Shown: piece after piece, positions 38,769 to 47,947 of the stretch
Layout of the letters: every line of letters starts with the position of its first letter
How positions within the stretch are numbered: position 1 is the stretch's first letter
Source: Sphingobacterium sp. SRCM116780
GTDB lineage: Bacteria; Bacteroidota; Bacteroidia; Sphingobacteriales; Sphingobacteriaceae
Assembly: GCF_021442025.1 (NCBI RefSeq)
Contig: NZ_CP090446.1
Location: forward strand, 1,922,001 to 1,986,000
Direction of reading: 5' to 3'
DNA: 64,000 nt
Position numbers and translations under genes: made by a program
Notes under the pieces: generated by a model
What the model was told of the DNA's origin: nothing
Databases searched by the model: none
The model's input: only the letters and a program-made list of their open reading frames with translations

Positions 38769-40841
38769 CTATCGCTTCTTTTTCTTTTCAAAATCAAAAG
38801 TGGTGGAACCATCTTTTGCCATTATAATATAAGCATCAAATTGCTTTCCGCTACGGCCAACCATCTTTCGGATAAGTGGTGTGCGGTTCGTGTTCAGCAA
38901 GGCTTCAATCTGATTGTAAGAAAGATTGATGCCACATACATATCGGAACAGCATCCATCCACACTCATCGTTCGCGCATTTCACTATTTTCTCGCGAAGA
39001 AATACCTTGGACTTACATTTAGGACAACATAACTCTTCTTGTCTGGGTACATTTACCTTTACTTGCAAAAGTTCTTCTGTCACCTTTTTGGTGAGCTCTT
39101 CAAGAGCCAGATGGAATTCCGCAGGACTCATTTCTGCATTCTGAATTTTTTCGAATGACATTTCCCATTGAGCCGTCATGTTTGCATTAGCAATTATCTT
39201 ATCACCGACGATCTGATACACTAAAAGTCCTTTTTCTGTAGGTATAATGGCTTTTTTCTCACGTCTGATATAATCTCTATCAAAAAGGGTTTCAATTACA
39301 GCAGCACGGGTGGCAGGTGTACCTATTCCTATGCTTTTCAATACCTTTCGTTCTTCTTTGTCCTCCATTGCATTTCCGACATTTTCCATTGCAGATAGCA
39401 GTTCTGCCTCAGTAAACAATGCTGGTGGTTTTGTTTTTTTTGCAAGAACCTTTACCCCTCGGATATTAATTTCATTTCCTTTTTCTAAATGAGGAAGATC
39501 AAAAATATCTTCATCTTCATCCTCAAAATTTCCGTTAATTGATTTCCATCCAGGCGAGGTAATCTTGATCGCTTTTAATCCAAATTCATAATGGAGAACA
39601 GAAAAAACAGCAGTTGTGATTTCGCGGTGGCATGCCGGTGATACAGTTTCCAACAAACGGTTTGCAATCATGTCATAAAGTGTATTTTCGTGTGCTGCCA
39701 ACATTGTCGGTATATTTTCAGTAATCAATATACCATGATGATCGGTGACCTTAAGATCATTTACGATGTGCTTATTATAACGTTCCCATTTTATTTGATC
39801 TACAGCACCTTTACTAGCTTCCCTTGTACCTAGCGCACGAATAAGAGCTGGAATTTCTGCCCATACATCTTCAGGAATATACTTGGAACCAGTTCTGGGA
39901 TAGCTGATGAACTTCTTTTCATATAAACTCTGTGCTATTTCTAGCGTTTTTTCAGCAGAAAAACCTAGCTTCTTATTGGCTTCTTTTTGTAAACCTGTAA
40001 GGTCAAAGAGTAATGGAGCCTGAACAGAACTCGACTTTTGCTCAATATCAATTATACTCACTGTACCTGCACGTTCAATCGTCCTTGCTGCCGCCTCAGC
40101 TTTGGCCTGTTCATCCCATTTATCCGTGGATACCGTGGTAAAAACAGTACCTTCCTTTTGGTGTTCCAGCTGAATCTGGAAATAGTTTTTTATTTCAAAT
40201 GATTGATGATCGTGATATCGCTTGCAAATAAGCGATAGTGTAGGTGTCTGCACTCGTCCCAAAGAATATAGCCCATCTCCTATAGCAATGGTAAGTGCTT
40301 GTGTCGAATTGATCCCGATCAGCCAATCCGCTTGGGATCGTTCACGTCCTGCAAAATAAAGTCCGTCAAAATCGCTTCCTATCTTTAAATTACTCAGTCC
40401 GTTTATAATTGCATTTTCTGTTAAACTGCTGATCCATAACCGTTCAAACGGTTTATTACAGCCTAAATATTCGTAGATATATCTGAAAATCACCTCTCCT
40501 TCCCGTCCTGCATCGGTGGCAACAATTATACCGTTGCTGCGTTCAAAAACTTGACCGATAATCTCCAATTGCCGTTTTGCACTCTGGTCAAAGACATACT
40601 CCTTCCCCGACCTGACTTTCCTGCTGATCAGTCGGAAAGATTCCGGGATTATAGGAAGGGATTCCCTATTGAACCCGTTTATCCCATAATCCTCGGGCAT
40701 AGCCAACCCAACTAAATGACCGAACGCCCAGGTGACCATAAAATCATTCCCAATAAAATATCCTTCCTTTTTTTCTGTAGCTCCCACTATTCTCGCAAGT
40801 TCATGAGCAACCGACGGTTTTTCAGCTATAATTGCTTTCAT
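38769..40841 (-). CDS. topB: DNA topoisomerase III (type IA)
   Basis: The product has 690 residues. The Toprim domain is at the start (MKAIIAEKPSVAHELARIVG; ATDAGREGEVIFRYIYE). The active-site tyrosine is Y314 in KFISYPRTGSKYIPED. A C-terminal zinc-finger-like region has CCPKCKSKVF and CANDECGWMLFRYVC. It relaxes or decatenates single-strand-containing DNA, useful during transfer and re-circularisation. It lies 11 bases after the DUF3945 gene. Confidence 0.94.
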   Translation of the reverse strand: MKAIIAEKPSVAHELARIVGATEKKEGYFIGNDFMVTWAFGHLVGLAMPEDYGINGFNRESLPIIPESFRLISRKVRSGKEYVFDQSAKRQLEIIGQVFERSNGIIVATDAGREGEVIFRYIYEYLGCNKPFERLWISSLTENAIINGLSNLKIGSDFDGLYFAGRERSQADWLIGINSTQALTIAIGDGLYSLGRVQTPTLSLICKRYHDHQSFEIKNYFQIQLEHQKEGTVFTTVSTDKWDEQAKAEAAARTIERAGTVSIIDIEQKSSSVQAPLLFDLTGLQKEANKKLGFSAEKTLEIAQSLYEKKFISYPRTGSKYIPEDVWAEIPALIRALGTREASKGAVDQIKWERYNKHIVNDLKVTDHHGILITENIPTMLAAHENTLYDMIANRLLETVSPACHREITTAVFSVLHYEFGLKAIKITSPGWKSINGNFEDEDEDIFDLPHLEKGNEINIRGVKVLAKKTKPPALFTEAELLSAMENVGNAMEDKEERKVLKSIGIGTPATRAAVIETLFDRDYIRREKKAIIPTEKGLLVYQIVGDKIIANANMTAQWEMSFEKIQNAEMSPAEFHLALEELTKKVTEELLQVKVNVPRQEELCCPKCKSKVFLREKIVKCANDECGWMLFRYVCGINLSYNQIEALLNTNRTPLIRKMVGRSGKQFDAYIIMAKDGSTTFDFEKKKKR

Positions 40842-40852
40842 GACGTTTTATT

Positions 40853-42265
40853 TTAATGAATTTTAGGCCCTTTTGAAGGTGTCTTTTTCTGCGGAGAATT
40901 AGTCGTCACTGTATTACGTGTTGATGCTTTTGCGGGATCATTTTTTGTTGGAGTTTGTCGTGGTTTTTGTGCTCCGTCATTGGCCACCTGTTCTAATTGA
41001 TTGTTCAGCTCCGGCTTCCTAAAGGAAAAATCTAATTTTCGCTCTTGTTCATTATAGAAAACGTAACCGGAATATAATTTGTTTCCGTCTCTATTTACAA
41101 GATCTTCAAGGTAGACAGCTTTTCCCTCTTTCAACAAACCTTGCTCTTTCTCGGTCAGTTGACGTTCTCTAAAATCCGTAGGTATTTCCCTACTTACTTG
41201 CTGTTCATTATTCAGGGCTTCTCTATTTCCTGCAAATACGAGCTTTCTGTCGTCCGCACTAAACTGTAGCATCTGGCTAAATAATTCCCCGGTAGTTTTA
41301 TTCGTTATTCCTTCAACAAGCACAGCCTTTCCTTCCATGAGATCCTGCTTTTGCTCTTTGTTCAATTTCACGCCACCGAATTTATCGTTAATTTTAATCC
41401 ATTCTAACGGATATGACACCGGTTCTTTTGTGTATTTGTCCAAACTGATTAAGACCTTGACTTTAGTTCCGTCCTGATAATTCGTTAGTTCTCCGACACG
41501 CCCCATATTTCCGGTTTTCAACAGATTCTCCTTATCTTCCTTACTGAATGTATGTCCATAAAAAGGGGTATCCAATGGAGCCTTATGTCTTATACCATGT
41601 GTAAGGATAACAATCTTGTTGTCAGATTGCCTCAATGATAAACGGGCGTCTCCTTTTAATACCACTCCATCAAAATTTCCCTCGATCCTAAAGATAGTGT
41701 CCGATTTGTAACCTTTTAACAATTTCTCCAATTGTCCATTTTTTTCTAACAGTTCTTTGTTCAGACCAAATTTATGGGCAGTATCCCAGTCAATTTCATT
41801 GGCATTGTAACGATATTCTGGCTTATTATCGTTTTTTGCTTGTTCTTGATTTACTTCTTGTTTTGTTTCCATATTTTCTTTTTTTAGTGTATTGTTATGT
41901 TTCACCTCAAGGGCATCCAAAAGCTTATTTCCTTCCGGTGTCGGATGGTCTATGGCAGTCTGCAGTTTTTTAGCCACTGATTCCATATCAATATTCGAAA
42001 TCTTCAGGAATTTGTAACCCGACGGATTATTCAGCTTTCGCCAGAAATTGGAAAAGAAATTGCTGAAAACATCACCATTTTTATCAACCCGCATAAAATC
42101 AATTTCGTTTTTCTTTTGAGGGGCAACTGTTTCCAGATTGCCATCCTTATCCACTCCCTTTACCGCTTCAATCCGATTCTTTATCTTATCAAGCACAAGC
42201 AGGATATCAGATAAAGGTTCCAGCACAACAGCTGCTTTTTCGTCTGTGATATTTTGTTCGTTCAT
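40853..42265 (-). CDS. DUF3945 / DUF4099 protein
   Basis: The product has 470 residues, soluble and charged. About residues 160-260 (DWDTAHKFGLNKELLEKNGQ, LLKGYKSDTIFRIEGNFDGV, DARLSLRQ) match DUF4099. Repeated DUF3945-like units follow (GGVKLNKEQKQDLMEGKAVL and TEKEQGLLKEGKAVYLEDL). The C-terminus is low in order and basic. It sits directly upstream of topB, as in many Bacteroidetes elements, so a role in DNA processing is likely but unproven. Confidence 0.85.
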   Translation of the reverse strand: MNEQNITDEKAAVVLEPLSDILLVLDKIKNRIEAVKGVDKDGNLETVAPQKKNEIDFMRVDKNGDVFSNFFSNFWRKLNNPSGYKFLKISNIDMESVAKKLQTAIDHPTPEGNKLLDALEVKHNNTLKKENMETKQEVNQEQAKNDNKPEYRYNANEIDWDTAHKFGLNKELLEKNGQLEKLLKGYKSDTIFRIEGNFDGVVLKGDARLSLRQSDNKIVILTHGIRHKAPLDTPFYGHTFSKEDKENLLKTGNMGRVGELTNYQDGTKVKVLISLDKYTKEPVSYPLEWIKINDKFGGVKLNKEQKQDLMEGKAVLVEGITNKTTGELFSQMLQFSADDRKLVFAGNREALNNEQQVSREIPTDFRERQLTEKEQGLLKEGKAVYLEDLVNRDGNKLYSGYVFYNEQERKLDFSFRKPELNNQLEQVANDGAQKPRQTPTKNDPAKASTRNTVTTNSPQKKTPSKGPKIH

Positions 42266-42338
42266 AATAAATTGATTTTAAGATTTACCGAAAGTATCTA
42301 TCGGCAATAGGGTTCATAGTTGTATATCCTTTGGTTAC

Positions 42339-42638
42339 CTATTTTTGCCTGTATGTTCCACCGTGATAACTATCACGGATAAACTGCTGCACATCAGAAC
42401 TCTTGTAATAGATCTTACCGCTAATGGTGAAATACTTTATTCGGCCTATCGTACGGTAGCGCTGCAGACAGCGATAGGTGATCTTTAGCATCTGAAGAAC
42501 GTCCTGATTATCGAGAAGCTCTTCGCCGTCAACACTCAATCTCTTTTTTTCTCTGATTTCTAAATCACCTGCAAGAATGTCAAATCGCTTCATAATACGA
42601 TCCATCCATGCAAGGAATTCAAGTCTGTCGATATTCAT
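42339..42638 (-). CDS. helix-turn-helix protein, excisionase-like
   Basis: The product has 99 residues. LLDNQDVLQMLKITYRCLQR followed by IKYFTISGKIYYKSSDVQQF is a winged MerR/excisionase-type HTH (HTH_17). It may direct excision or activate the downstream operon. It stands at the head of the DUF3945-topB genes on the same strand, with a gap of about 70 bases. Confidence 0.82.
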   Translation of the reverse strand: MNIDRLEFLAWMDRIMKRFDILAGDLEIREKKRLSVDGEELLDNQDVLQMLKITYRCLQRYRTIGRIKYFTISGKIYYKSSDVQQFIRDSYHGGTYRQK

Positions 42639-42824
42639 TGCTTTTGATGTTTGGTTTACAGATCAAAATTGGCCTACATTTTCCACCAAATCGTACAAGG
42701 TCTTAGCAAGGAAATACCAAGAGAAATACATTTTTTTTAAAATTCTTCAAGGCAAAGAAATCAACTATTGACCATTTTCAGGGCTTCAATATGGGTAGTA
42801 TATTGGTATAGGATGGGTACAAAA

Positions 42825-42855
42825 AAAGCAGGCAATCTTATTGATTGCCTGCTTT
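42825..42855 (-). terminator. intrinsic terminator after rteC
   Basis: AAAGCAGGCAATC (42825-42837) and GATTGCCTGCTTT (42843-42855) form a perfect 13-base stem with a 5-base loop. The T run follows on the minus strand (42821-42827). It ends the RteC transcript, 26 bases past its stop. Confidence 0.9.
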
Positions 42856-42881
42856 GGGTTCTATTGTTTTATCAAAATCGT

Positions 42882-43724
42882 TTAAAGATCTTTATTCATA
42901 TACTGTTCCAGCGAATTTTTTAGGAAACGCAAGTAACTTGCCTTTTCACCTGCTCTGAATTTCATTTGATGAAAAGCATGATGAATATCGCCAAGTTTGA
43001 CTTCGAAGAGGTCTTCAAATAATTTACTCATTCTTCTTAAACCCGCCCTTCCATTGGATACACTACCGGATATATGAAGTGCATAAATCAGCTCTATCAA
43101 TGCATTTTTAGAATCAGTCCAGGAAAATTCTGAACCATCAGCACTTTCAAATGAAATCTTTGCACTTTCTCCTTTAGCATTCACTTTATCTGAAACGTAA
43201 TGATGGATAAGATCAAAAGCTAATATGCGCGCAATTTTATAGTCATAAAAGGTAGAAAATTCCGAATCCACTTCGAAAAAAAAGCTGTTTAAGCCATCAA
43301 AGAAATTGATATTCCCCAACCTAAAATAACACTCATCTCTATCGATACGTCCAGATCTATAATACTTGTAAAAATCGGAGCTTGCGATATATTTTCTATA
43401 CTCTTTGTTAAGAATCTTAATTTGCTCTGCATAATAAAGTTCCAGCAGCTCTAAATTCTTAGGACTTACTGATTCAATCCGGATAAGCTTATTATAATAG
43501 ATTAGTTTACCAAGAATTTCAGGCTTTACATGTTTAAAAAAGGTTATTTCATCCAGAATACTATCAAAACTGTTAGCTGCTATTTCTAACTTTAAATCGG
43601 TCAGGGAACCTCGCAGAAAAGATAGCATATGATATGCTTCATCAATAACACTTTTAGAACTTTTCGAAACATTCTTTTCTTCTTGCTCTATCGTTAATAA
43701 AATGTTTTTATACAATTGTTTCAT
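42882..43724 (-). CDS. rteC: RteC-family regulator of excision/transfer
   Basis: The product has 280 residues. The helical N-terminus (YHMLSFLRGSLTDLKLEIAA, SFDSILDEITFFKHVKPEIL) and a C-terminal wing (ALIELIYALHISGSVSNGRA, LFEDLFEVKLGDIHHAFHQM) match RteC. This family activates excision genes in CTnDOT-type elements. It stands alone between its own terminator and an 18-base palindrome about 55 bases upstream. Confidence 0.88.
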   Translation of the reverse strand: MKQLYKNILLTIEQEEKNVSKSSKSVIDEAYHMLSFLRGSLTDLKLEIAANSFDSILDEITFFKHVKPEILGKLIYYNKLIRIESVSPKNLELLELYYAEQIKILNKEYRKYIASSDFYKYYRSGRIDRDECYFRLGNINFFDGLNSFFFEVDSEFSTFYDYKIARILAFDLIHHYVSDKVNAKGESAKISFESADGSEFSWTDSKNALIELIYALHISGSVSNGRAGLRRMSKLFEDLFEVKLGDIHHAFHQMKFRAGEKASYLRFLKNSLEQYMNKDL

Positions 43725-43778
43725 GGTGACTATGATTAAAAGTGAATAACCTCCACACAGTATTTCGCTTTAAATTAT

Positions 43779-43796
43779 ATCTCGCCACGGTGAGAT
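43779..43796. promoter_or_regulatory. palindrome upstream of rteC, possible operator
   Basis: ATCTCGCC-AC-GGTGAGAT is an 18-base near-perfect palindrome, one G-T pair, about 55 bases before the rteC ATG. It could bind RteC or another regulator. The rest of 43725-44269 has no clear gene, except the weak small ORF at 43933. Confidence 0.4.
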
Positions 43797-43932
43797 GTTT
43801 ACTTAAATATACATTATAATTTAATTCTTATTCATTGATTACAAGGATATTTAATTATTTGAAGCAATGTAATTGGTATTCGCTCGGATTTTGTAAAAAT
43901 TTGAGCTTATCAACAAGTTTAATTATTACCGC

Positions 43933-44046
43933 ATGAAATTTTTCGTATTGAATAAATATATTAATGCTATGAAGAAACAATACCTAGATCATTTTTGGGC
44001 ATTATATTTTCCTGGCTTGATACAAACTCTTTCTCGGCACCGATAA
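43933..44046 (+). other. possible 37-codon small ORF
   Basis: The frame opens MKFFVLNKYINAMKKQYLDH and goes on FWALYFPGLIQTLSRHR, with a second ATG at 43969. No ribosome binding site stands out. It might be a small peptide or a truncated gene in the long gap before the Crp-like regulator. Confidence 0.2.
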
Positions 44047-44269
44047 TAAATTCATTCCTAAGAACATTAAGAATTGTCAAACAACAGTCCTTTTGTCCTT
44101 CTTTTCACAGTATAATTATTTGTAATATGCTTTTTGGTAGTACAAAATAAAAACTATTTATCCTTATTATTTTTGATGAAAGGCAAAAAAAAATAGCCTT
44201 TATTAGATTTTTTTTCGTATATTTTGATTACCGTTTATTATTAAATATTCGGTTTTATCATTTTCACAC

Positions 44270-44896
44270 ATGAAAAATGCAGTAAATGAAATAGAAGAAA
44301 ATTCAGCGAAAGAAATAGTTCTGAACTTTTTCGAGAACATTCATTTTATGTCATCTGCACTTAGAAACGCTATTATTTCAAATACTTATTTGATAAAAGT
44401 AAAAAAGAAAAATATCCTACTCAACATTGACCAAATTCAAAAATCTATTTATTTTATTATAAAAGGGGCTGTGAGATCATATTATGTTGATAGCCTAGGT
44501 AAAGACACAACTTCATGGCTTCTTTTTGAAGGAGATCTTGCCATTTCCGTTTATAGTTTTTTTAGCCAAAAAAGATCTTTTGAAGTCCTTGAAACTTTGG
44601 AAGATTCAGTCCTTCTAGTATTAAATTACGCCGATCTGATGCATTTATATCAATCATTTCCAGAATTCAACTATATAGGCCGGGTCTTAACGGAAACTTA
44701 TTATATTAAAGGAGAGGAAAAAGCAAACGAACTACGCATATTTAGTGCGACGGAACGTTATCAGCATCTTATCGCAAAACAACCCAATATAGTTGCGCGC
44801 ATCCCGTTAGGTATTATTTCATCATACCTTGGAATTACGCAATCAACTTTAAGTAGAATTCGGGCAAAGAGAGAAAAAACAAAAGCAGTCAAGTGA
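44270..44896 (+). CDS. Crp/Fnr-family transcriptional regulator
   Basis: The product has 208 residues. An N-terminal cyclic-nucleotide-binding-like jelly roll (YFIIKGAVRSYYVDSLGKDT, SWLLFEGDLAISVYSFFSQK, SFEVLETLEDSVLLVL) precedes an HTH (LGIISSYLGITQSTLSRIRA). Effector residues are not clear. Similar Bacteroidetes regulators respond to stress signals. It stands alone, so it may control the island that follows on the same strand. Confidence 0.88.
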   Translation: MKNAVNEIEENSAKEIVLNFFENIHFMSSALRNAIISNTYLIKVKKKNILLNIDQIQKSIYFIIKGAVRSYYVDSLGKDTTSWLLFEGDLAISVYSFFSQKRSFEVLETLEDSVLLVLNYADLMHLYQSFPEFNYIGRVLTETYYIKGEEKANELRIFSATERYQHLIAKQPNIVARIPLGIISSYLGITQSTLSRIRAKREKTKAVK

Positions 44897-44915
44897 TACT
44901 ACCTACTTTTAATCA

Positions 44916-45100
44916 TTAATCAGATAGCTCTTCTGACCCCGTCCCAAGTTCCTGCAGTTCAATCTCCCAAAAGGAACGGAGGGTCGTACTATCCGCTATA
45001 TCTTTTGCATGCAAAAGGATGCCGTCTCTATCACTCACGCATTGAGAAATCGCCTCTATCTTAGTGTTCTTTAATTGATAAATTGATTTCTGTTATATCT
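44916..45100 (-). pseudogene. short open remnant without start codon
   Basis: On the minus strand an open stretch reads KIEAISQCVSDRDGILLHAK, then DIADSTTLRSFWEIELQELG and ends in TAA at 44916-44918. There is no Met and an in-frame stop lies just upstream, so only a piece of an older gene is left. Family not recognised. The same region carries a 16-base palindrome CTTTTGCATGCAAAAG at 45002-45017. Confidence 0.3.
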
Positions 45101-45209
45101 ATATATTTTTTGCCTTTTGTCAAAAGACAATAACTTTTATAGTTCTAATTTTGAGTCATTAATTCATTAAACGAAGAAATATAAGTACACTAATTTTAAA
45201 TCACATAAA

Positions 45210-46535
45210 ATGTTAAAATCAATTTGCAGAAAATTAATCTATGCAGTATTTGCGATTATGCTCTTACAGTCGTGTGAAAGGGATGTGGAAAGATATCCGC
45301 AAACCGAGGAAACCTCATTAGCAAAAAAATGGTATGAGGATAATGGAAAACCATTTCCATTAGAATGGTCAAAATCAGAAATTATAAAGGGGAACAAAGG
45401 GGGTACAACGATTGTCGTCCCTTTAGAAAATGGCTTAAACTTAGGGCCGGATAACTCTATACAACAAAACCTTGTTTTCACTATTGACGAACATGATGTA
45501 GTTAAAGGAAATAAAGTGGTCGTATTTTCGGATACACGTACGATAACTGAACATGGAAAGGAAGCAATTTCTAAATTTGTTAAAAAACAGGATAGCAACA
45601 GTCAAGACCAGGGAAAAGTATATTTTCTTGTTTATGACTTGAAAGAAAGTTTGCTGTATAGCCAGCTTTTGGACGCTGAGGGATTTAAACCTGTAAATTT
45701 GCGCCTGACTACTAAGAATAAAGATAGCAAGGTCAAAGCTCACAACGACGCACCTTCTACAGGTAAAAATATACCTGTTGTTTGTAAAGAGTGGTATTTA
45801 GTTGAGTATTATGATGATGGTTCCGAATATTGGATGTATTTATACACAGCCTGCAGTGGTAGTGGATCGGGAAATGGCGGCGGTGGCGGTGGCGGCACCG
45901 GAGGAGGAGGCGGTGGTGCTTCTTATTTGTACGAATCTCCATCAGAACCAATTAATCTTCAGCAATTATTAAATTGTTTCAACAATGTTCCATCAAACGC
46001 TCAAACCACATATAAAATAACTATTCATGCTCATCTTGCAAATCCAAACAACGTCACTCAAGTTTACAATTTTTCAACGGATGATCCTGGACACGCTTAT
46101 ATAACAATGCAGAAATCCAATGGTTCAACCACCCGTTCACTCACTTTCGGTTTTTATCCTTCTTCAGATTCTTGGATGACTGCGGTAAAAGATGCTGAAG
46201 GCGCATCAATTGGACGGGAAGACCCACAACAACGTAGAAGCGACGCAAGCTATACAATAAACGTAACTGCAGCCACCTTTAATAATGCGCGTAACATTGC
46301 ATTGACAGGAAGTACGAGGCCGTACGATCTTAATGATTATAATTGTACGGATTATGCAGAGGAAGTTTTTAATGCAGCGTTGGGTGGGGCCGGACTAGCA
46401 GTGCCAAATAGTACTATAGGCTATACGACCCCAGCAGGCTTATATGGCCGATTAAGCCAAATGAAGACAGCGGGAGTCACTGGTATTTCACTTACACAGA
46501 GCATGGCACCTACCAGTACACCTGCATGCAACTAA
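45210..46535 (+). CDS. lipoprotein with glycine linker and permuted papain-like domain
   Basis: The product has 441 residues. It starts with a lipoprotein signal (IMLLQSC, lipidated C22). Residues about 60-210 form an unrecognised domain. A Gly-rich linker spans 217-236. The C-terminal domain has DDPGHAYITM with H295 and NDYNCTDYAEEVFNAAL with C379. The order His before Cys, with the Cys at the head of a helix, is that of permuted papain-fold (NlpC/P60-related or LRAT-like) hydrolases. I infer a cell-envelope or target hydrolase shown at the surface, in toxin-like layout. The gene 10 bases downstream would be its immunity partner. Confidence 0.7.
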   Translation: MLKSICRKLIYAVFAIMLLQSCERDVERYPQTEETSLAKKWYEDNGKPFPLEWSKSEIIKGNKGGTTIVVPLENGLNLGPDNSIQQNLVFTIDEHDVVKGNKVVVFSDTRTITEHGKEAISKFVKKQDSNSQDQGKVYFLVYDLKESLLYSQLLDAEGFKPVNLRLTTKNKDSKVKAHNDAPSTGKNIPVVCKEWYLVEYYDDGSEYWMYLYTACSGSGSGNGGGGGGGTGGGGGGASYLYESPSEPINLQQLLNCFNNVPSNAQTTYKITIHAHLANPNNVTQVYNFSTDDPGHAYITMQKSNGSTTRSLTFGFYPSSDSWMTAVKDAEGASIGREDPQQRRSDASYTINVTAATFNNARNIALTGSTRPYDLNDYNCTDYAEEVFNAALGGAGLAVPNSTIGYTTPAGLYGRLSQMKTAGVTGISLTQSMAPTSTPACN

Positions 46536-46545
46536 ATAGAAAGAT

Positions 46546-46902
46546 ATGAAGAAGAAAACAATCCTTATTGTATTTATTAGTATATTATTGGTTCCCAATT
46601 TACCAATAATCAATAAGTATATTGCTCATCGATTAGATGAAGGACATTTTAGATATGCTAATTTAGACGGATCATTTATCATAACTCAAAATTTTTCTTT
46701 CAAAAGTCCTGGTTTCTCTACTTTTAGCTTTGAACACTTTATTAAAGAAACCTCTCCTGCTAAAGAAAATCAGAAGCTTTACCGGTTATACAAAATTAAT
46801 CCATTATGTTTTTGGCGATGGAAAAATTATATTGTTAATGGAGTTCATTTTGACTATATGGACTGGGAAGTCATTGATAAGAATATGCAGAAAAAAAGAT
46901 AA
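46546..46902 (+). CDS. small membrane-anchored protein, candidate immunity
   Basis: The product has 118 residues. An N-terminal signal anchor (TILIVFISILLVPNLPII) is followed by an aromatic-rich soluble part (FSTFSFEHFIKETSP, VNGVHFDYMDWEVIDK). It starts 10 bases after the papain-like lipoprotein and ends before a strong terminator, so the two form a two-gene unit. Role by position only. Confidence 0.55.
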   Translation: MKKKTILIVFISILLVPNLPIINKYIAHRLDEGHFRYANLDGSFIITQNFSFKSPGFSTFSFEHFIKETSPAKENQKLYRLYKINPLCFWRWKNYIVNGVHFDYMDWEVIDKNMQKKR

Positions 46903-46920
46903 ATACCAAGAAAGGAATAT

Positions 46921-46966
46921 TAAATAAGTAAGTGGGGTTATTTAGATGACCCCACTTACTTATTTA
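46921..46966. terminator. bidirectional terminator
   Basis: TAAATAAGTAAGTGGGGT (46921-46938) pairs with its full complement at 46949-46966, an 18-base perfect stem with a 10-base loop. It separates the converging plus-strand unit from the minus-strand lipoprotein genes. Confidence 0.9.
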
Positions 46967-47030
46967 ACACTTAAGTATTGCGGTAAGATAAGATTACAAT
47001 CATTATATAATAAAGGTTATATGTCAATAA

Positions 47031-47511
47031 CTATTCTATAATTTTGTATTTTTTAAGAAAATCAAGTTTTGTTTTAGCCAATGGCAGCTGAGAAAGCTCT
47101 TTATTATCTGTTCTGTATAACTTAAACGAGGAAATATTATTAATTGTATAAGTTGAATCTATATCTAGAGTAGGATCCCAGGTTTCCTCTTCAGTAAAAT
47201 CCTGATATAAAGTAGCGATAATTACATCTTTATACAACAAATGAGATATATTAGATTTTTTATCATCTAAACTATCTTTTATCAAAAAAACACCCTTATC
47301 TGTAATTAGGGTATCATAGGTAAAGGTTAAAATAATATTTGCATCATTTTCGAATGAATAATGATAATCACCTTTGAAGATGAGTTTATCTTTAACGTTA
47401 TTTTTTTTTAAGTATGGAATCCTGATTCAGCGCATTATTCTTAACCTTTTGGGTATTCCCAGAACCGCAAGCACAAATTGTCAACAGTACTATTAAGCTT
47501 AGTATTTTCAT
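47031..47511 (-). pseudogene. small lipoprotein, frameshifted copy of the 49183 and 50287 genes
   Basis: An ATG at 47511 opens MKILSLIVLLTICACGSGNT, with a lipobox ending at a Cys, and reads to QDSILKKK-stop. With one A fewer in the A9 run (47401-47409 on the plus strand, as Ts) the frame continues NNVKDKLIFKGDYHYSFEND and into the open 84-residue end (SSFKLYRTDNKELSQLPL, FLKKYKIIE). It is a clear paralogue of the lipoproteins at 49183-49662 and 50287-50706. Either it is a pseudogene, a phase-variable gene or a sequencing error. Confidence 0.7.
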
Positions 47512-47836
47512 GTACTTATTTAAATTTAATTAAATATAGATTTAATTTCGTTCATTATCCAACCCCATATTTCGTCTAACTGCAAATATGCAATGATTAT
47601 GCTACAACCCCATTTATCTCATTCTAAAAGACCTCTAAAGTAGTCTCTATTTAGGCTATTGCTCGCTCTTTCAGTGGTCAATACAAACAAAGACCTTGTC
47701 TGGGAATAAAGTGGAGCGTATTATAATTGGGGCAGTATTGTATTTCGGTCTGGAGACCAGAGTTCAAAAGAGAGCATTGAAGTGGTCCTTCGGAACAATA
47801 AACTGGAGGACGGTATTAACGAACACTTTATGAGAC

Positions 47837-47925
47837 AGTGTCTTTAAATGGAATGAGCCCAATAGAATATCGAGCTCATTATAACAAATCTAATAACTAA
47901 ATTTGTCCACCTTTTAGGGTCAGCT
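47837..47925 (+). mobile_element. remnant of an IS3-family transposase end
   Basis: The plus frame reads TVSLNGMSPIEYRAHYNKSN and stops at 47900. This is the typical C-terminus of IS3-family orfB, followed by TTGTCCACCTTTTAGGGTCA, which looks like an IS end. Nothing else of the element is recognisable. The rest of 47512-47836 is duplicated, decayed sequence similar to 49663-50010. Confidence 0.6.
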
Positions 47926-47947
47926 TAACTGACAACCTCTGTGAAAA

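Noticed and set aside
45239..45951. Minus-strand ORFs over the papain-like lipoprotein
   Set aside because: The His/Arg-rich frame is the complement of the Gly-linker codons; the plus gene has a signal peptide and motifs.
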